Positions 1 through 9,608 of a stretch of DNA of 64,000 bases are shown one piece after another (position 1 is the stretch's first letter; every line of letters starts with the position of its first letter). Below the pieces are notes generated by a model. The model saw only the letters and a program-made list of their open reading frames with translations, ran no database searches and was not told the origin of the DNA. This stretch comes from Aliihoeflea sp052435735 (GTDB taxonomy: Bacteria > Pseudomonadota > Alphaproteobacteria > Rhizobiales > Rhizobiaceae). The stretch lies in contig JBQVNB010000003.1 of NCBI GenBank assembly GCA_052435735.1, positions 1-64,000 of the forward strand, read 5' to 3'. The translations under genes and the position numbers were made by a program.

Positions 1-2
1 CC

Positions 3-233
3 GCAGCCCCGTGTGCTGCCGGCGCGCCGCTGGCCGCACCACCGCCTCCACCCGCGCAAGCACCCTGCGCCGCTGCCGCTCCATGCGCTGCCGCGGTCCC
101 GCAAGCCCTGCGCGCACCGCCCCCGCCACCCGCCGCACCACCGGTGGAAGCACCCCAACTCGCGCCCCCGCCTCCGCCGCCGACGCCCCTGCCGGACCCG
201 AACGCGGAAGCCCCCGACCTCGTGGTGGAGTGA
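3..233 (+). CDS. C-terminal end of an unidentified protein with a Pro/Ala-rich tail (5' truncated)
   Basis: An open frame enters from the left edge and ends at TGA 231-233, sharing one base with the ATG of the next gene (TGATG). That is the classic coupled stop-start arrangement and the main reason to believe this frame. The visible 76 residues are almost only Ala and Pro with poly-Pro runs, and three A-P-C-A-A motifs put single cysteines in an otherwise featureless chain. The last residues (PDPNAEAPDLVVE) are acidic. Such a tail looks like a disordered C-terminal extension. The folded part lies outside the window, so function is unknown. Confidence 0.55.
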   Translation, partial: AAPCAAGAPLAAPPPPPAQAPCAAAAPCAAAVPQALRAPPPPPAAPPVEAPQLAPPPPPPTPLPDPNAEAPDLVVE

Positions 234-820
234 TGACCGACGCGAAAGCCCGCGCGCTCGACGAGATCGCTTTTTGCGAAGCGATCCTTGCCAAGGGCGG
301 GCAGAACGTCCTGACCGAAACCTTCCGCGACACAGCCGGTGTGACGGTCTGGGATCATTACCCGCAAGGCGACGTCTTCGACCCCGCCTCAGGCGCGCAA
401 TGGTTCTACCACTGCCACCCGGCGGAAGAGGGAGCGGCCGAGCACGGCCATTTCCACTGCTTCCTGCGCCCCGACGGCATCGCCGGCCCGATCCACCACC
501 TCGCCGCCATCGGCGTCGATCCTTACGGAAAACCCCTGCGCATCTTCACGGTCAACCAGTGGGTGGTCGACGACGACTGGCTCGACGCCGAAGCGACGAT
601 CCCTCTCGCCCGCCGCTTCGACATGCAGATGCCGCGCCCGTCCTATCTGGTGAACCGCTGGCTGACCGCGATCTTCGCCGCCTATGAGGACGAGATCGCG
701 CACCTGATCGCCGAGCGCGACCGCGTGCTCGCCGCCCACGTGCCCCCGCAGGGCATCGCCGCGCGCGAGGATCGCGCGCTCGAGGTCACCTCCGAGCTAC
801 TGCTCGCCGAGCTTCATTGA
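233..820 (+). CDS. Conserved hypothetical protein, DUF6969-like
   Basis: A 195-residue protein. The ATG at 233 is chosen because it overlaps the upstream stop and begins the conserved-looking sequence (MTDAKARALDE). An upstream start in the same frame would add only low-complexity residues. The central part is rich in aromatic residues and histidine (WFYHCHP, then EHGHFHCFLRP, about residues 63-83), which could bind a metal but matches no enzyme signature I know. The C-terminal third is helical, with charged heptads (DEIAHLIAERDRVLAAH). I recall this pattern as the DUF6969 family; that is memory, not a search. The 3' end overlaps the convergent DUF1737 gene by 24 bp. Confidence 0.7.
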   Translation: MTDAKARALDEIAFCEAILAKGGQNVLTETFRDTAGVTVWDHYPQGDVFDPASGAQWFYHCHPAEEGAAEHGHFHCFLRPDGIAGPIHHLAAIGVDPYGKPLRIFTVNQWVVDDDWLDAEATIPLARRFDMQMPRPSYLVNRWLTAIFAAYEDEIAHLIAERDRVLAAHVPPQGIAAREDRALEVTSELLLAELH

Positions 821-1003
821 CGGGTCGTATTCGACCCCCGGCACGTCCTTGACCACCGCCTGCCCGCACCGCATCGCTTTGGCTTCCGCGTCATAGGCAT
901 AGGTCGGCGAGCCGTGGAGATGCCAGCCCCTGGCGAGCGCGTTCGACACCTTGTGGCAGAAGCTCGAATCGTCCGGTCCGGTCAGCAATCGGTAAAGCCG
1001 CAT
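797..1003 (-). CDS. DUF1737 domain-containing small protein
   Basis: A 68-residue protein that is essentially a single DUF1737 domain: MRLYRLLTGPDDSSFCHKV at the N-terminus, then GWHLHGSPTYAY and CGQAVVKDV. The family has no known biochemical role. It lies 10 bp downstream of the CitE-like lyase on the same strand, so the two are probably co-transcribed. A longer in-frame start upstream would lie inside the lyase gene and lacks family similarity, so the ATG at 1003 is preferred. Confidence 0.85.
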   Translation of the reverse strand: MRLYRLLTGPDDSSFCHKVSNALARGWHLHGSPTYAYDAEAKAMRCGQAVVKDVPGVEYDPSMKLGEQ

Positions 1004-1013
1004 GGGATCTTCC

Positions 1014-1880
1014 TTATTTTCCAGCCTTGGCAAGCAACCGCTCGGCCTGTTCCAGATGAAGCCGCTCGACCATCTTCCCATCGAGCGAGATGACGCCCCT
1101 GTCGCGATTTTCCGGCAGGGCAAAGGCAGCGCGGATGGCATGCGCCTCCCCAACCGCCTCCTCGCTCGGCGAAAACGCTGCATTGGCCGGATCGATCTGC
1201 GCCGGATGGATCAGCGTCTTGCCGTCGAACCCCATGTTCGCGCCCTCACGGCACTCGGCGCCGAACGCGTCGAGATCGCGAAAATCGTTCGACACCCCGT
1301 CGAGAACGTCGAGCCCGCCCGCGCGGGCTGCAAGCACCATCTGCATCAGCCACGGTGTCAGGTATCGCCTGTCCGGCGTCGCCAGGACGCCGGTATCCTT
1401 GACGAGATCATTGGTGCCGGCGACGAGGCAGGCGAGCCGCGCCGCATTGTCCCGGCCGAGTTCAGCGATGGCGCCCAGATTGAGCATGGCGCGGGGCGTC
1501 TCGATCATCGCCCACAGCCAGCATTCGGTGTCGCCCCGGTCGAGCAGCCGGTCGGCGTCGAGAACGTCACGCGGCCCATCGACCTTGGGCAGCAGCACCG
1601 CATCGGGCGAAGCCTCGCGCGCGGCGCGCAGATCGTCCCGGCCCCATTCGGTCGAGAGCGCATTGATCCGCAGCACGACCTCCTTCGCGCCAGCGCCGCG
1701 CCCGGCGATAAACCGGCATGCCGCCTCGCGCGCCTCGATCTTCTGCGACGGCGCGACCGCATCCTCGAGGTCGATCACCACCGCATCGCAGGCAAGCGTC
1801 GCGATCTTGGCAAGCGCCTTGGCATTTGTGGCGGGAACATAGAGCACCGAGCGGCGCGGACGGGTGGGTCGCATGGTCAT
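1014..1880 (-). CDS. HpcH/HpaI aldolase, CitE-like acyl-CoA lyase
   Basis: A 288-residue TIM-barrel lyase of the citrate lyase beta / malyl-CoA lyase family. The N-terminal RSVLYVPATNAKALAKI strand-loop, DLEDAVAP (metal/phosphate site), EVVLRINAL, LLPKVDGP, MIETPRAMLNL and the late GKTLIHPAQIDPANAAFSP segment all follow the family order. Members cleave or form malyl-, methylmalyl- or citramalyl-CoA using Mg2+ (family knowledge); the substrate cannot be told here. The start at ATG 1880 (MTMRPTRPRRS) is chosen because upstream sequence in the frame runs into the divergent FAD oxidoreductase gene. It is followed by the DUF1737 gene. Confidence 0.88.
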   Translation of the reverse strand: MTMRPTRPRRSVLYVPATNAKALAKIATLACDAVVIDLEDAVAPSQKIEAREAACRFIAGRGAGAKEVVLRINALSTEWGRDDLRAAREASPDAVLLPKVDGPRDVLDADRLLDRGDTECWLWAMIETPRAMLNLGAIAELGRDNAARLACLVAGTNDLVKDTGVLATPDRRYLTPWLMQMVLAARAGGLDVLDGVSNDFRDLDAFGAECREGANMGFDGKTLIHPAQIDPANAAFSPSEEAVGEAHAIRAAFALPENRDRGVISLDGKMVERLHLEQAERLLAKAGK

Positions 1881-1971
1881 GCCGCTTTGTGGCCCGACAG
1901 GACGGTTGCTGCAAGGGCTTGCCCGCGCGCGCCGAACCTGATTCCCTCTCAGCCCAAACGGGATTCCATCC

Positions 1972-3138
1972 ATGCACCGCGATATCGTCATCGTCGGAGG
2001 CGCGATCGTCGGCGCATCCATCGCCTTTTTCCTGCGCGAGGAAGGCTATCGCGGCACGATCGCGCTGATCGAGCGCGACCCGAGCTTCGCGCAGGCCGCG
2101 ACGACGCTCTCCTGCGCCTCGATCCGCCAGCAATTCTCGATCCCCGAAAACATCCGCCTGTCGCGCTTCACGCTCCAATTCTTCCACGAGCTTCAGGCCC
2201 GCTTCGGAGCTTCGGCCGACATCTCCTTTCGCGAAAGAGGCTATCTCATCCTTGCCAGCGATGAAGGCCGCGACATCCTCGCCGCCAATCATCGCGTGCA
2301 GATGGCCGAGGGCGCCGACATCGCGCTCCTGTCAGCCCCCGAACTCGAAGCTCGTTTCGCCTGGCTCTCGGCCGATGGTGTCGCCGCCGGCGCCTATGGA
2401 GTGAGCGGCGAGGGCTGGTTCGACGCCCATGCGTTGCTCGCCCTTCTGCGCACCGCGCTCAAATCCAGCGATATCGATCTCGTGAAGGGCGAAGTCGCCG
2501 CCATCACCCGCAGCGGCGGCCGCATCACCGGCGTCACGCTCGCCGACGGCGGCACGATCGAGGCCGGCGTCGTCATCAACGCTGCCGGTCCCAATGCCGG
2601 AAACGTCGCCGCACTTGCCGGCCTCGCGCTTCCCGTCGAGCCACGCAAGCGTTCGGTCTTCGTCTTCGAGGCGGCGGATCGCTTTGACGACATGCCGCTC
2701 CTGGTCGATCCGTCCGGCGTCTATGTCCGCCCCGAAGGCTCCGTCTACATCACCGGCGGCGCCGAAGATGCGAGCACCGACGGTCCGGCCGACCCCGCCG
2801 ATTTCGAGCCAGACTGGCCGCTCTTCGAAGAAAGAATCTGGCCGGTCCTCGCCGCGCGCATCCCTGCCTTCGAGGCGCTGAAGCCCGGCCGCGCCTGGGC
2901 CGGACATTACGACTACAACAGCCTCGACCAGAACGCCGTCATCGGCCCCCATCCCGACGTCGCGAACTTCCTCTTCGCCAACGGCTTTTCCGGCCACGGC
3001 CTGCAGCAGGCCCCGGCAGTCGGCAAAGCGCTCGCCGAATGGATCGTCCACGGCGAATACCGCACCATCGACTGCACCGCCTTCGGCTACGAGCGCATCT
3101 TGAAAAGCCGGCCGTTCCGCGAATTGAACGTGATCTGA
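1972..3138 (+). CDS. FAD-dependent oxidoreductase, DAO (glycine/D-amino-acid oxidase) family
   Basis: A 388-residue flavoprotein. The dinucleotide-binding GGAIVG sits at residues 9-14, followed by an acidic strand end (ALIERDP). The C-terminal FAD-contact segment reads NAVIGPHPDVANFLFANGFSG, then GHGLQQAPAVGKALAEWIV, typical of DadA/sarcosine oxidase/FOXRED1-like enzymes that oxidise secondary or amino-acid amines. No membrane segment or signal peptide is seen, so it is probably cytoplasmic. It is divergent from the CitE-like lyase with a 91-bp gap. The substrate is unknown. Confidence 0.88.
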   Translation: MHRDIVIVGGAIVGASIAFFLREEGYRGTIALIERDPSFAQAATTLSCASIRQQFSIPENIRLSRFTLQFFHELQARFGASADISFRERGYLILASDEGRDILAANHRVQMAEGADIALLSAPELEARFAWLSADGVAAGAYGVSGEGWFDAHALLALLRTALKSSDIDLVKGEVAAITRSGGRITGVTLADGGTIEAGVVINAAGPNAGNVAALAGLALPVEPRKRSVFVFEAADRFDDMPLLVDPSGVYVRPEGSVYITGGAEDASTDGPADPADFEPDWPLFEERIWPVLAARIPAFEALKPGRAWAGHYDYNSLDQNAVIGPHPDVANFLFANGFSGHGLQQAPAVGKALAEWIVHGEYRTIDCTAFGYERILKSRPFRELNVI

Positions 3139-3336
3139 CGCCGCCGGCGGCGGCCATTGACGTCGGGTGAGCGAACCCCTATTTGCGCGTCGGGCCGGAA
3201 GCGCCTGCCGCCCGCAGGCATCTTGCCATGGTGAAGCTTCCCTCGATCCTTCGTTTCCCTGTCTGGTGACGGTCGAAACGGCAAAGCGGGCACCCGTTGC
3301 GTGAACTTGCCGTCCTGTCCCGATAGGAGAAATGAG

Positions 3337-3774
3337 ATGACGATCCAATCGTCTGACTTGAAGACCCATGCCCGCCGCCTGCGCACCGCGCTCGGCGAGG
3401 ATGGCATCGCGATCACCCATTCTCAAGCGCTCGAACTCGTCGCCCGCCAGCATGGCGAGCGCGACTGGAACACCTTGTCCGCGCAGTCGCGGCCCCTCGC
3501 CGAGGCGCCCACTTCCGTGCCCTTCGCCGTAGGGGATGCGGTTTCCGGCACCTTCAACGGCAAGCCGGCGCGCGGTCATGTTCACGGCATCGCGCAGACG
3601 ATCAAGCCGGACCTGTGGCGTCTCACCGTCGCCTTCAACCCGCCGGTCGACGTCGTCACCTCGCCGCTCTTCTCGGCAGAGCGTCGCCGGGTCGAGATCG
3701 TCGTCGGCGCCGATGGCCGTTCGCGCCGCTTGACCGGCACCGAGACCGGCGTGATGGAACTGGCCCGCGCCTGA
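3337..3774 (+). CDS. Glyoxalase-superfamily-related protein (Glyoxalase_8 type N-terminus)
   Basis: A 145-residue protein. The N-terminal motif LKTHARRLRTAL...ISHSQALELVA-like (here ITHSQALELVARQHGERDW, about residues 28-46) is the small helical domain often annotated as glyoxalase-related, normally found with a longer C-terminus. The second half is a beta-rich, SH3-like stretch (GDAVSGTFNGKPARGHVHGI and a closing VEIVVGADG). The start at ATG 3337 has AGGAG about 7 bp upstream; the longer in-frame GTG at 3301 has no such site. A strong hairpin follows. No catalytic residues can be assigned. Confidence 0.8.
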   Translation: MTIQSSDLKTHARRLRTALGEDGIAITHSQALELVARQHGERDWNTLSAQSRPLAEAPTSVPFAVGDAVSGTFNGKPARGHVHGIAQTIKPDLWRLTVAFNPPVDVVTSPLFSAERRRVEIVVGADGRSRRLTGTETGVMELARA

Positions 3775-3779
3775 TTACG

Positions 3780-3809
3780 AAAGGGGCGGCGGCATTCGCC
3801 GCCCCTTTA
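3780..3809 (+). terminator. Rho-independent-like terminator
   Basis: Perfect 12-bp stem (3780-3791 with 3797-3808) and a 5-nt GCATT loop, six bases after the upstream stop codon. The T-tract is only three bases, but the left arm carries the complementary A run, so it may act in both directions. It separates the glyoxalase-related gene from leuD. Confidence 0.75.
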
Positions 3810-3871
3810 CCTTCCGATGCACCTTGCGGTAAACGAGACGCAACAATCGCACCAGAAGCGGGCTTCGGAAG

Positions 3872-4477
3872 ATGGAAAAGTTCACGAAACTGACGGGCGT
3901 TGCCGCCCCCCTGCCCATCGTCAATGTCGACACCGACATGATCATCCCGAAGGATTATCTGAAGACGATCAAGCGCACCGGTCTTTCCAAGGGCCTGTTC
4001 GCCGAGATGCGCTTCAACGAGGACGGCACCGAGAACCCGGATTTCGTCCTCAACAAGCCGGCCTACCGCAATGCGCAGATCCTCGTCGCGGGCGACAATT
4101 TCGGCTGCGGCTCCTCGCGTGAGCACGCTCCGTGGGCATTGCTCGATTTCGGCATCCGCTGCGTGATCTCGACGTCGTTCGCCGACATTTTCTACAACAA
4201 CTGCTTCAAGAACGGCATCCTGCCGATCACGGTCAGCCCCGAAGACCTTGATAAGCTTCTGGACGACGCGTCGCGCGGCGCCAACGCGACGCTGACCATC
4301 GACCTCGAAGCCTGCGAAATCCGCGGCCCCGACGGCGGCATGATCAAGTTCGACCTCGACGCCTTCAAGCGCCACTGCCTCCTGAACGGCCTCGACGATA
4401 TCGGCCTGACGATGGAAAAGGCGCCGTCGATCGAAGGCTTCGAGAAGAGCTACGCCGAGAGCCGTCCCTGGGCCTGA
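3872..4477 (+). CDS. leuD: 3-isopropylmalate dehydratase small subunit
   Basis: A 201-residue LeuD, full length for the family. It forms the swivelling domain that completes the LeuC active site and isomerises 2- to 3-isopropylmalate in leucine biosynthesis. Diagnostic segments: VDTDMIIPKDYLKTI near residues 19-33, GDNFGCGSSREHAPWAL at 74-90, and the FADIFYNNCFKNGILPI region at about 107-123. leuC is not in this window, as is common in Rhizobiales. leuB lies 2.4 kb downstream on the same strand. The DUF2798 gene starts 8 bp after its stop. Confidence 0.97.
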   Translation: MEKFTKLTGVAAPLPIVNVDTDMIIPKDYLKTIKRTGLSKGLFAEMRFNEDGTENPDFVLNKPAYRNAQILVAGDNFGCGSSREHAPWALLDFGIRCVISTSFADIFYNNCFKNGILPITVSPEDLDKLLDDASRGANATLTIDLEACEIRGPDGGMIKFDLDAFKRHCLLNGLDDIGLTMEKAPSIEGFEKSYAESRPWA

Positions 4478-4485
4478 CCGCACAT

Positions 4486-4725
4486 ATGGCGCCCTTCATT
4501 CCCAAGCGTCTGGAACCGGTGGCCTTCGGCCTGTTCCTCACCTTCTTCATGACCTTCATCATCACCGGCATCTCGACGGTGCTGGTGGCGGGCGTCGATG
4601 CGCCCGGCTTCGCCGCGCTCTGGTTCCGGGCATGGATGTCGTCCTGGGCGGTCGCCTTCCCGGCCGTCCTCGTCGTCGCGCCCTTCGTGCGGCGCATCCT
4701 GCGGGTTATCGTCCGGCCCGCCTGA
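4486..4725 (+). CDS. DUF2798 family small membrane protein
   Basis: A 79-residue inner-membrane protein with two hydrophobic helices: about residues 13-35 (FGLFLTFFMTFIITGISTVL) and about 50-67 (MSSWAVAFPAVLVVAPFV). The LWFRAWMSSWAVAFPAV segment is the DUF2798 signature. Basic residues at both ends (PKR at the start, RRILRVIVR at the end) suggest both termini are cytoplasmic. It starts 8 bp after leuD, so is probably read from the same transcript. Function unknown. Confidence 0.85.
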   Translation: MAPFIPKRLEPVAFGLFLTFFMTFIITGISTVLVAGVDAPGFAALWFRAWMSSWAVAFPAVLVVAPFVRRILRVIVRPA

Positions 4726-4818
4726 ACCGCGAAAACCGCCACTGAAGGCGGATTTCCTTGTTCCGCCACGAAAAACGGCTAAACCGTCGCCAAAGCTCTC
4801 CAATCGAGGATCGCACGC

Positions 4819-5868
4819 GTGACGAACCAGACCCTGACCCGCTTTCTCGTCGAACAGCAGCGCCAGCAGGACGCGCTCCCCGGCCAGCTTCGCCTGCTGA
4901 TCGAAATCGTCGCCCGCGCCTGCAAGGCGATCAGCCATTCGGTCAACAAGGGCGCGCTTGGCGGCATGCTGGGCGATCTCGGCAGCGAGAACGTGCAGGG
5001 CGAAGTCCAGAAGAAGCTCGACGTCATCGCCAACGAAATCCTGCTCGAGGCCAATGAGTGGGGCGGCCACCTCGCCGCCATGGCGTCGGAGGAAATGGAA
5101 TCGATCTATGCGATCCCCAACCGCTTCCCGCGCGGCGAATATCTCCTCCTGTTCGATCCGATCGACGGCTCGTCCAACATCGACGTCGACATCTCGGTCG
5201 GCACCATCTTCTCGGTGCTCAAGGCCCCGGCCGGGGCGGAGGGCCGCGAGATCGACGAGCACGACTTCCTGCAAAAGGGCGCGACGCAGGTCGCCGCCGG
5301 CTACGCGATCTACGGCCCGCAGACCCTGCTCGTGCTCACCGTCGGCACCGGCGTCTACGAATTCGCGCTCGACCGCGACATGGGCTCCTGGCGCATGACG
5401 CACAAGGACATCAAGCTGGCGAAGGGCTATGCCGAATTCGCCATCAACATGTCGAACTACCGCCACTGGGCCCCGCCCATGCGCCGCTATGTCGACGAGT
5501 GCCTGGCGGGCAAGGACGGCGCGCGGGGCAAGAACTTCAACATGCGCTGGACCGCCTCCATGGTGGCCGACGTCCACCGCATTTTGAAGCGCGGCGGCAT
5601 CTTCATGTATCCGTGGGATGCCCGCAAACCCGATATGCCCGGCAAGCTGCGCCTGATGTACGAGGCCAATCCGATGGCGTTCCTGATCGAGCAGGCCGGC
5701 GGCGCCGCCTATGACGGGCGCACCCGGATCATGGACATCGACGCAACCGCGCTGCACCAGCGCGTCGGCGTGGTGCTCGGCGATCCCGACGAGGTCGCCC
5801 GCGTCGTTGACTACCACCGCGAGGCGGAGGCAGTGCCCGCCCCCGCACCGGCCGCGCCGCGCGCCTGA
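4819..5868 (+). CDS. fbp: Class 1 fructose-1,6-bisphosphatase
   Basis: A 349-residue class 1 FBPase that hydrolyses fructose-1,6-bisphosphate to fructose-6-phosphate, the irreversible gluconeogenic step; cytosolic. The metal/phosphate motif LLLFDPIDGSSNIDVD lies near residue 113. The substrate-binding run MSNYRHWAPPMRRYVDEC and the C-terminal GGIFMYPWDARKPDMPGKLR are intact. Translation appears to start at GTG 4819; no ATG upstream fits. The last about 15 residues are Ala/Pro-rich, beyond the catalytic fold. A gluconeogenic enzyme fits a cell living on organic acids, which the many TRAP systems here suggest. Confidence 0.96.
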   Translation: MTNQTLTRFLVEQQRQQDALPGQLRLLIEIVARACKAISHSVNKGALGGMLGDLGSENVQGEVQKKLDVIANEILLEANEWGGHLAAMASEEMESIYAIPNRFPRGEYLLLFDPIDGSSNIDVDISVGTIFSVLKAPAGAEGREIDEHDFLQKGATQVAAGYAIYGPQTLLVLTVGTGVYEFALDRDMGSWRMTHKDIKLAKGYAEFAINMSNYRHWAPPMRRYVDECLAGKDGARGKNFNMRWTASMVADVHRILKRGGIFMYPWDARKPDMPGKLRLMYEANPMAFLIEQAGGAAYDGRTRIMDIDATALHQRVGVVLGDPDEVARVVDYHREAEAVPAPAPAAPRA

Positions 5869-5908
5869 TCGGGGAACCGATCGGCATCGTCGGGCTTAAA
5901 CCCCTGCC

Positions 5909-6826
5909 ATGCCGATCGCCCGCCGCCTGCCCGAACTCGCCCTTCTTCGTATCAAGTCCCTTTTCGCGCGCTTTCGCCGCTTGCGGCCGCTAACGCGCAT
6001 CGCCGCCCTGCTCGGCACCTTGGGCGTCGCCTTGCTCGCCGCGCTGACCTTCATCCCGGACCACATCCTCTTTCGCCAAAGGCTCGCCTTCTCGATCCTG
6101 GAGATGAGCAGTGCACGCGAGATGATCGCGCTCGACCAGCGCACCCATGACGGCCTGACGCTGCGCTCCTGGTACGTCGCCCCGCAGGAAGGGCGGCCGG
6201 TGATCGTCTATTTCGCCGGCCGCGACGGCGACATCCTGCGCAAGCCCGCCCATCTCGTCGAGCGCGTCGAGGATGGGTTCGGCCTCGTCCTCGTCGGCTA
6301 TCGCGGCTATGGCGGCAATCCCGGCCTGCCGCGCGAGATCGACATGCACCGCGACATCCAGGGTCTCGTCGCGCGCCTGCGGTCCGACGATCTCGCCGGC
6401 AGCGGCCTGATCTTCTACGGCTATTCGATGGGCTCCGCCTTCGCCGCCAATGCTGCCGCGCAGGTCGATCCGCTGGCGTTGATCCTGGAAGCGCCGCTGT
6501 CGAACTTCCTCGCCGCCGTGCGCCAGCAGGCCGGTTACGTGCCGGGCTTCCTCGTGCGAACAAGGCTCGACAATCTGTCGCGCATTCCGCAGATCCGCGC
6601 GCCGATCCTGCTTCTGGCCGGCGGCCGCGATGCGGTGACGCCGCCGTCCTTTGCCCACGCACTGGCCGCCGCCAACCCCACCTTCGCTTCCGTCCAGACC
6701 TTCCCCGAGGCCAATCATTTCAGCATCGTGAGTCACGGCGGCCGCGAGGCGATCGGCGCCTTTCTTCAGGCGATCGAGAACCGGACGATGGCGGCCGCGG
6801 CCGCCTCTGGCGCATCGATCTCCTGA
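5909..6826 (+). CDS. Membrane-anchored alpha/beta hydrolase (BEM46/ABHD17-like)
   Basis: A 305-residue protein with a basic N-terminus and one hydrophobic segment at about residues 31-48 (IAALLGTLGVALLAALTF), consistent with a signal anchor. The hydrolase domain follows: YFAGRDGD oxyanion region, GYRGYGGNPG, nucleophile elbow GYSMGS near residue 171, the acid in AGGRDAVTP, and the histidine in EANHFSI. That gives a complete Ser-Asp-His triad. The architecture resembles BEM46-type esterases/thioesterases; the substrate is unknown. It starts 40 bp after fbp. Confidence 0.85.
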   Translation: MPIARRLPELALLRIKSLFARFRRLRPLTRIAALLGTLGVALLAALTFIPDHILFRQRLAFSILEMSSAREMIALDQRTHDGLTLRSWYVAPQEGRPVIVYFAGRDGDILRKPAHLVERVEDGFGLVLVGYRGYGGNPGLPREIDMHRDIQGLVARLRSDDLAGSGLIFYGYSMGSAFAANAAAQVDPLALILEAPLSNFLAAVRQQAGYVPGFLVRTRLDNLSRIPQIRAPILLLAGGRDAVTPPSFAHALAAANPTFASVQTFPEANHFSIVSHGGREAIGAFLQAIENRTMAAAAASGASIS

Positions 6827-6929
6827 CGGAAAGGCTGGACGGATCGGCGCTCGCGCAATATCAGCGACGGCGACACAATCTGTCGCGGCGCATGCGTGCC
6901 GGGCAATCTTTCACGATCGGAGGTTCTTC

Positions 6930-8042
<1,113 letters not shown>

Positions 8043-8120
8043 TTCCAAGCCGCGCCGCTTTGGCGAAACAAACGGGTCGCGCATGGCGCGATCCGCGACA
8101 AAGCGATCCTTTCCGGCCGA

Positions 8121-8149
8121 TTGACCCCTGATCGCCCGGAATGCTATTC
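8121..8149 (+). promoter_or_regulatory. Candidate sigma-70 promoter for fpr
   Basis: TTGACC at 8121-8126, a 17-bp spacer and CTATTC at 8144-8149, about 80 bp before the fpr start. It is the best promoter-like pair in the leuB-fpr gap. Identified by eye only. Confidence 0.4.
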
Positions 8150-8229
8150 CAACGGCAACTGTCCGCGCCCGCCACGCGTTTGATCGCGAAGCCGCCCGAG
8201 CGCTCCTCACAACAGCCTCAAGGATGATC

Positions 8230-9054
8230 ATGCAGACCGCCGCACTTGCCGTGACGACCGACGAGGCTCCCGAGTTTCCGATTCCGGCGAACACCTATGC
8301 CGAGCGCGTCGTCTCGGTCACGCATTACACCGACAGCCTGTTCTCCTTCCGCATCACGCGGCCGGCCGCCTTCCGCTTCCGCTCGGGCGAGTTCGTCATG
8401 ATCGGCCTGCCGAACGCCGAGCGCCCGGTCTTCCGCGCCTATTCGATCGCCAGCCCCGCCTGGGACGAGGAGGTCGAGTTCTATTCGATCAAGGTCGCCG
8501 ACGGCCCGCTGACCCAGCACCTGCAGAAGATCCAGCCCGGCGACACGGTGCTGATGAAGCACAAGTCGACGGGCACGCTGGTGCTCGACGCGCTGACGCC
8601 GGCGAAGCGCCTGTGGATGGTCGCGACCGGCACCGGCTTTGCGCCCTGGGCGAGCCTGCTGCGCGATCCGGAAACCTATGAGAAGTTCGACGAGATCGTC
8701 GTCACCAACACTTGCCGCGACGTCGCCGATCTCGCCTATGGCGACCAGCTCGTCGCCTCTCTCGAAAACGACCCGCTGATCGGCGAACTGACGGCCGGCC
8801 GCGTCAGATACGTCGCCACCACCACGCGCGAGACCTCGCCGCAAATGGGCCGCATCACCACGCTGATCGAGAATGGCGACCTTTTCCGCATCGTCGGCTG
8901 CGCGCCCTTCGACCGCGAAGCCGATCGCGTCATGATCTGCGGTTCGATGGCGATGCTGAAGGACGTCAAGGCGCTGGTCGAGGCGCATGGGCTGGAGGAA
9001 GGCTCCAACAACAAGCCGGCCGATTTCGTCGTCGAGCGCGCCTTCGTCGGCTAA
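8230..9054 (+). CDS. fpr: Ferredoxin/flavodoxin--NADP+ reductase
   Basis: A 274-residue bacterial-type FPR moving electrons between NADPH and ferredoxin or flavodoxin. FAD contacts: RAYSIASPAWDEEVEFYSI near residues 69-87, then GPLTQHLQKIQPGD. The NADP site is WMVATGTGFAPWASLLRDP near 129-147, followed by the CGSMAMLKDVKALVEAHG segment. The C-terminus, VVERAFVG, is the short aromatic-containing tail seen in alphaproteobacterial FPRs. Two ATGs are possible (8224 and 8230). AAGGA at 8220-8224 gives correct spacing only to 8230. Confidence 0.93.
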   Translation: MQTAALAVTTDEAPEFPIPANTYAERVVSVTHYTDSLFSFRITRPAAFRFRSGEFVMIGLPNAERPVFRAYSIASPAWDEEVEFYSIKVADGPLTQHLQKIQPGDTVLMKHKSTGTLVLDALTPAKRLWMVATGTGFAPWASLLRDPETYEKFDEIVVTNTCRDVADLAYGDQLVASLENDPLIGELTAGRVRYVATTTRETSPQMGRITTLIENGDLFRIVGCAPFDREADRVMICGSMAMLKDVKALVEAHGLEEGSNNKPADFVVERAFVG

Positions 9055-9129
9055 CACGGCTTCACTTCGGCGGGCAGCGGAACCGCCAATCGGACCGCAC
9101 GTTTTCCTTGACGGTCAAGGAGAACAATC

Positions 9130-9537
9130 ATGAGAATCGACGATATCCGCGTCTCGCGCGCCGCCAGTGATGGCGGCTCCGCAGAAGTCTTCCTTCGAGA
9201 CGACGATGGCGCGGAAATCCGCGTCGGCCTGCCGCTTGGCCCCGTCTCCAGCGACGACCGCGCCTCCATCCTCGACGAGGTGCGCAGCCTCTTGAATGCC
9301 GCCGTCGAGGCGATCGGCGCGACCACCGCGCTTCCCGATGGGCTGACGCCGGCCAACGGCAACGAGGAGGTTTCCCTAGATTCGCTGGACATGCCGAATG
9401 ACGGCCGCCCGCTTGAATCGCTCGAGGAAGAAGACGACAATGCCTACCAGGAATCGGATGAGGCGCTGCCCGACGAACGAGCCGAGCAAGCGCTTGCCGC
9501 TGGCCTGACACGCGGACGCTTCGGCGATCCCGCCTAG
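9130..9537 (+). CDS. Acidic hypothetical protein
   Basis: A 135-residue protein with no family I recognise. An AAGGAG site lies about 8 bp before ATG 9130. The N-terminal half (residues 1-60) looks beta-alpha (MRIDDIRVSRAASDGGSAEV, then VGLPLGPVSSDDR and a helix ILDEVRSLLNAAVEAI). The C-terminal half is strongly acidic and low in hydrophobics (SLEEEDDNAYQESDEALPDERAEQ) and so probably disordered. Codon use matches the neighbours. It could be a small regulatory or scaffold protein; nothing stronger can be said. Confidence 0.6.
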   Translation: MRIDDIRVSRAASDGGSAEVFLRDDDGAEIRVGLPLGPVSSDDRASILDEVRSLLNAAVEAIGATTALPDGLTPANGNEEVSLDSLDMPNDGRPLESLEEEDDNAYQESDEALPDERAEQALAAGLTRGRFGDPA

Positions 9538-9608
9538 CGACAGTTCAGGCTTTGACCTGGTCGCGTCGGTGATGGCGGATACCGCAATCCGCTTCGCCGC
9601 ATCGCGCC

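Noticed and set aside
5867..5882. Terminator after fbp
   Set aside because: Only a 6-bp stem overlapping the stop codon with no T-tract; too small to call.
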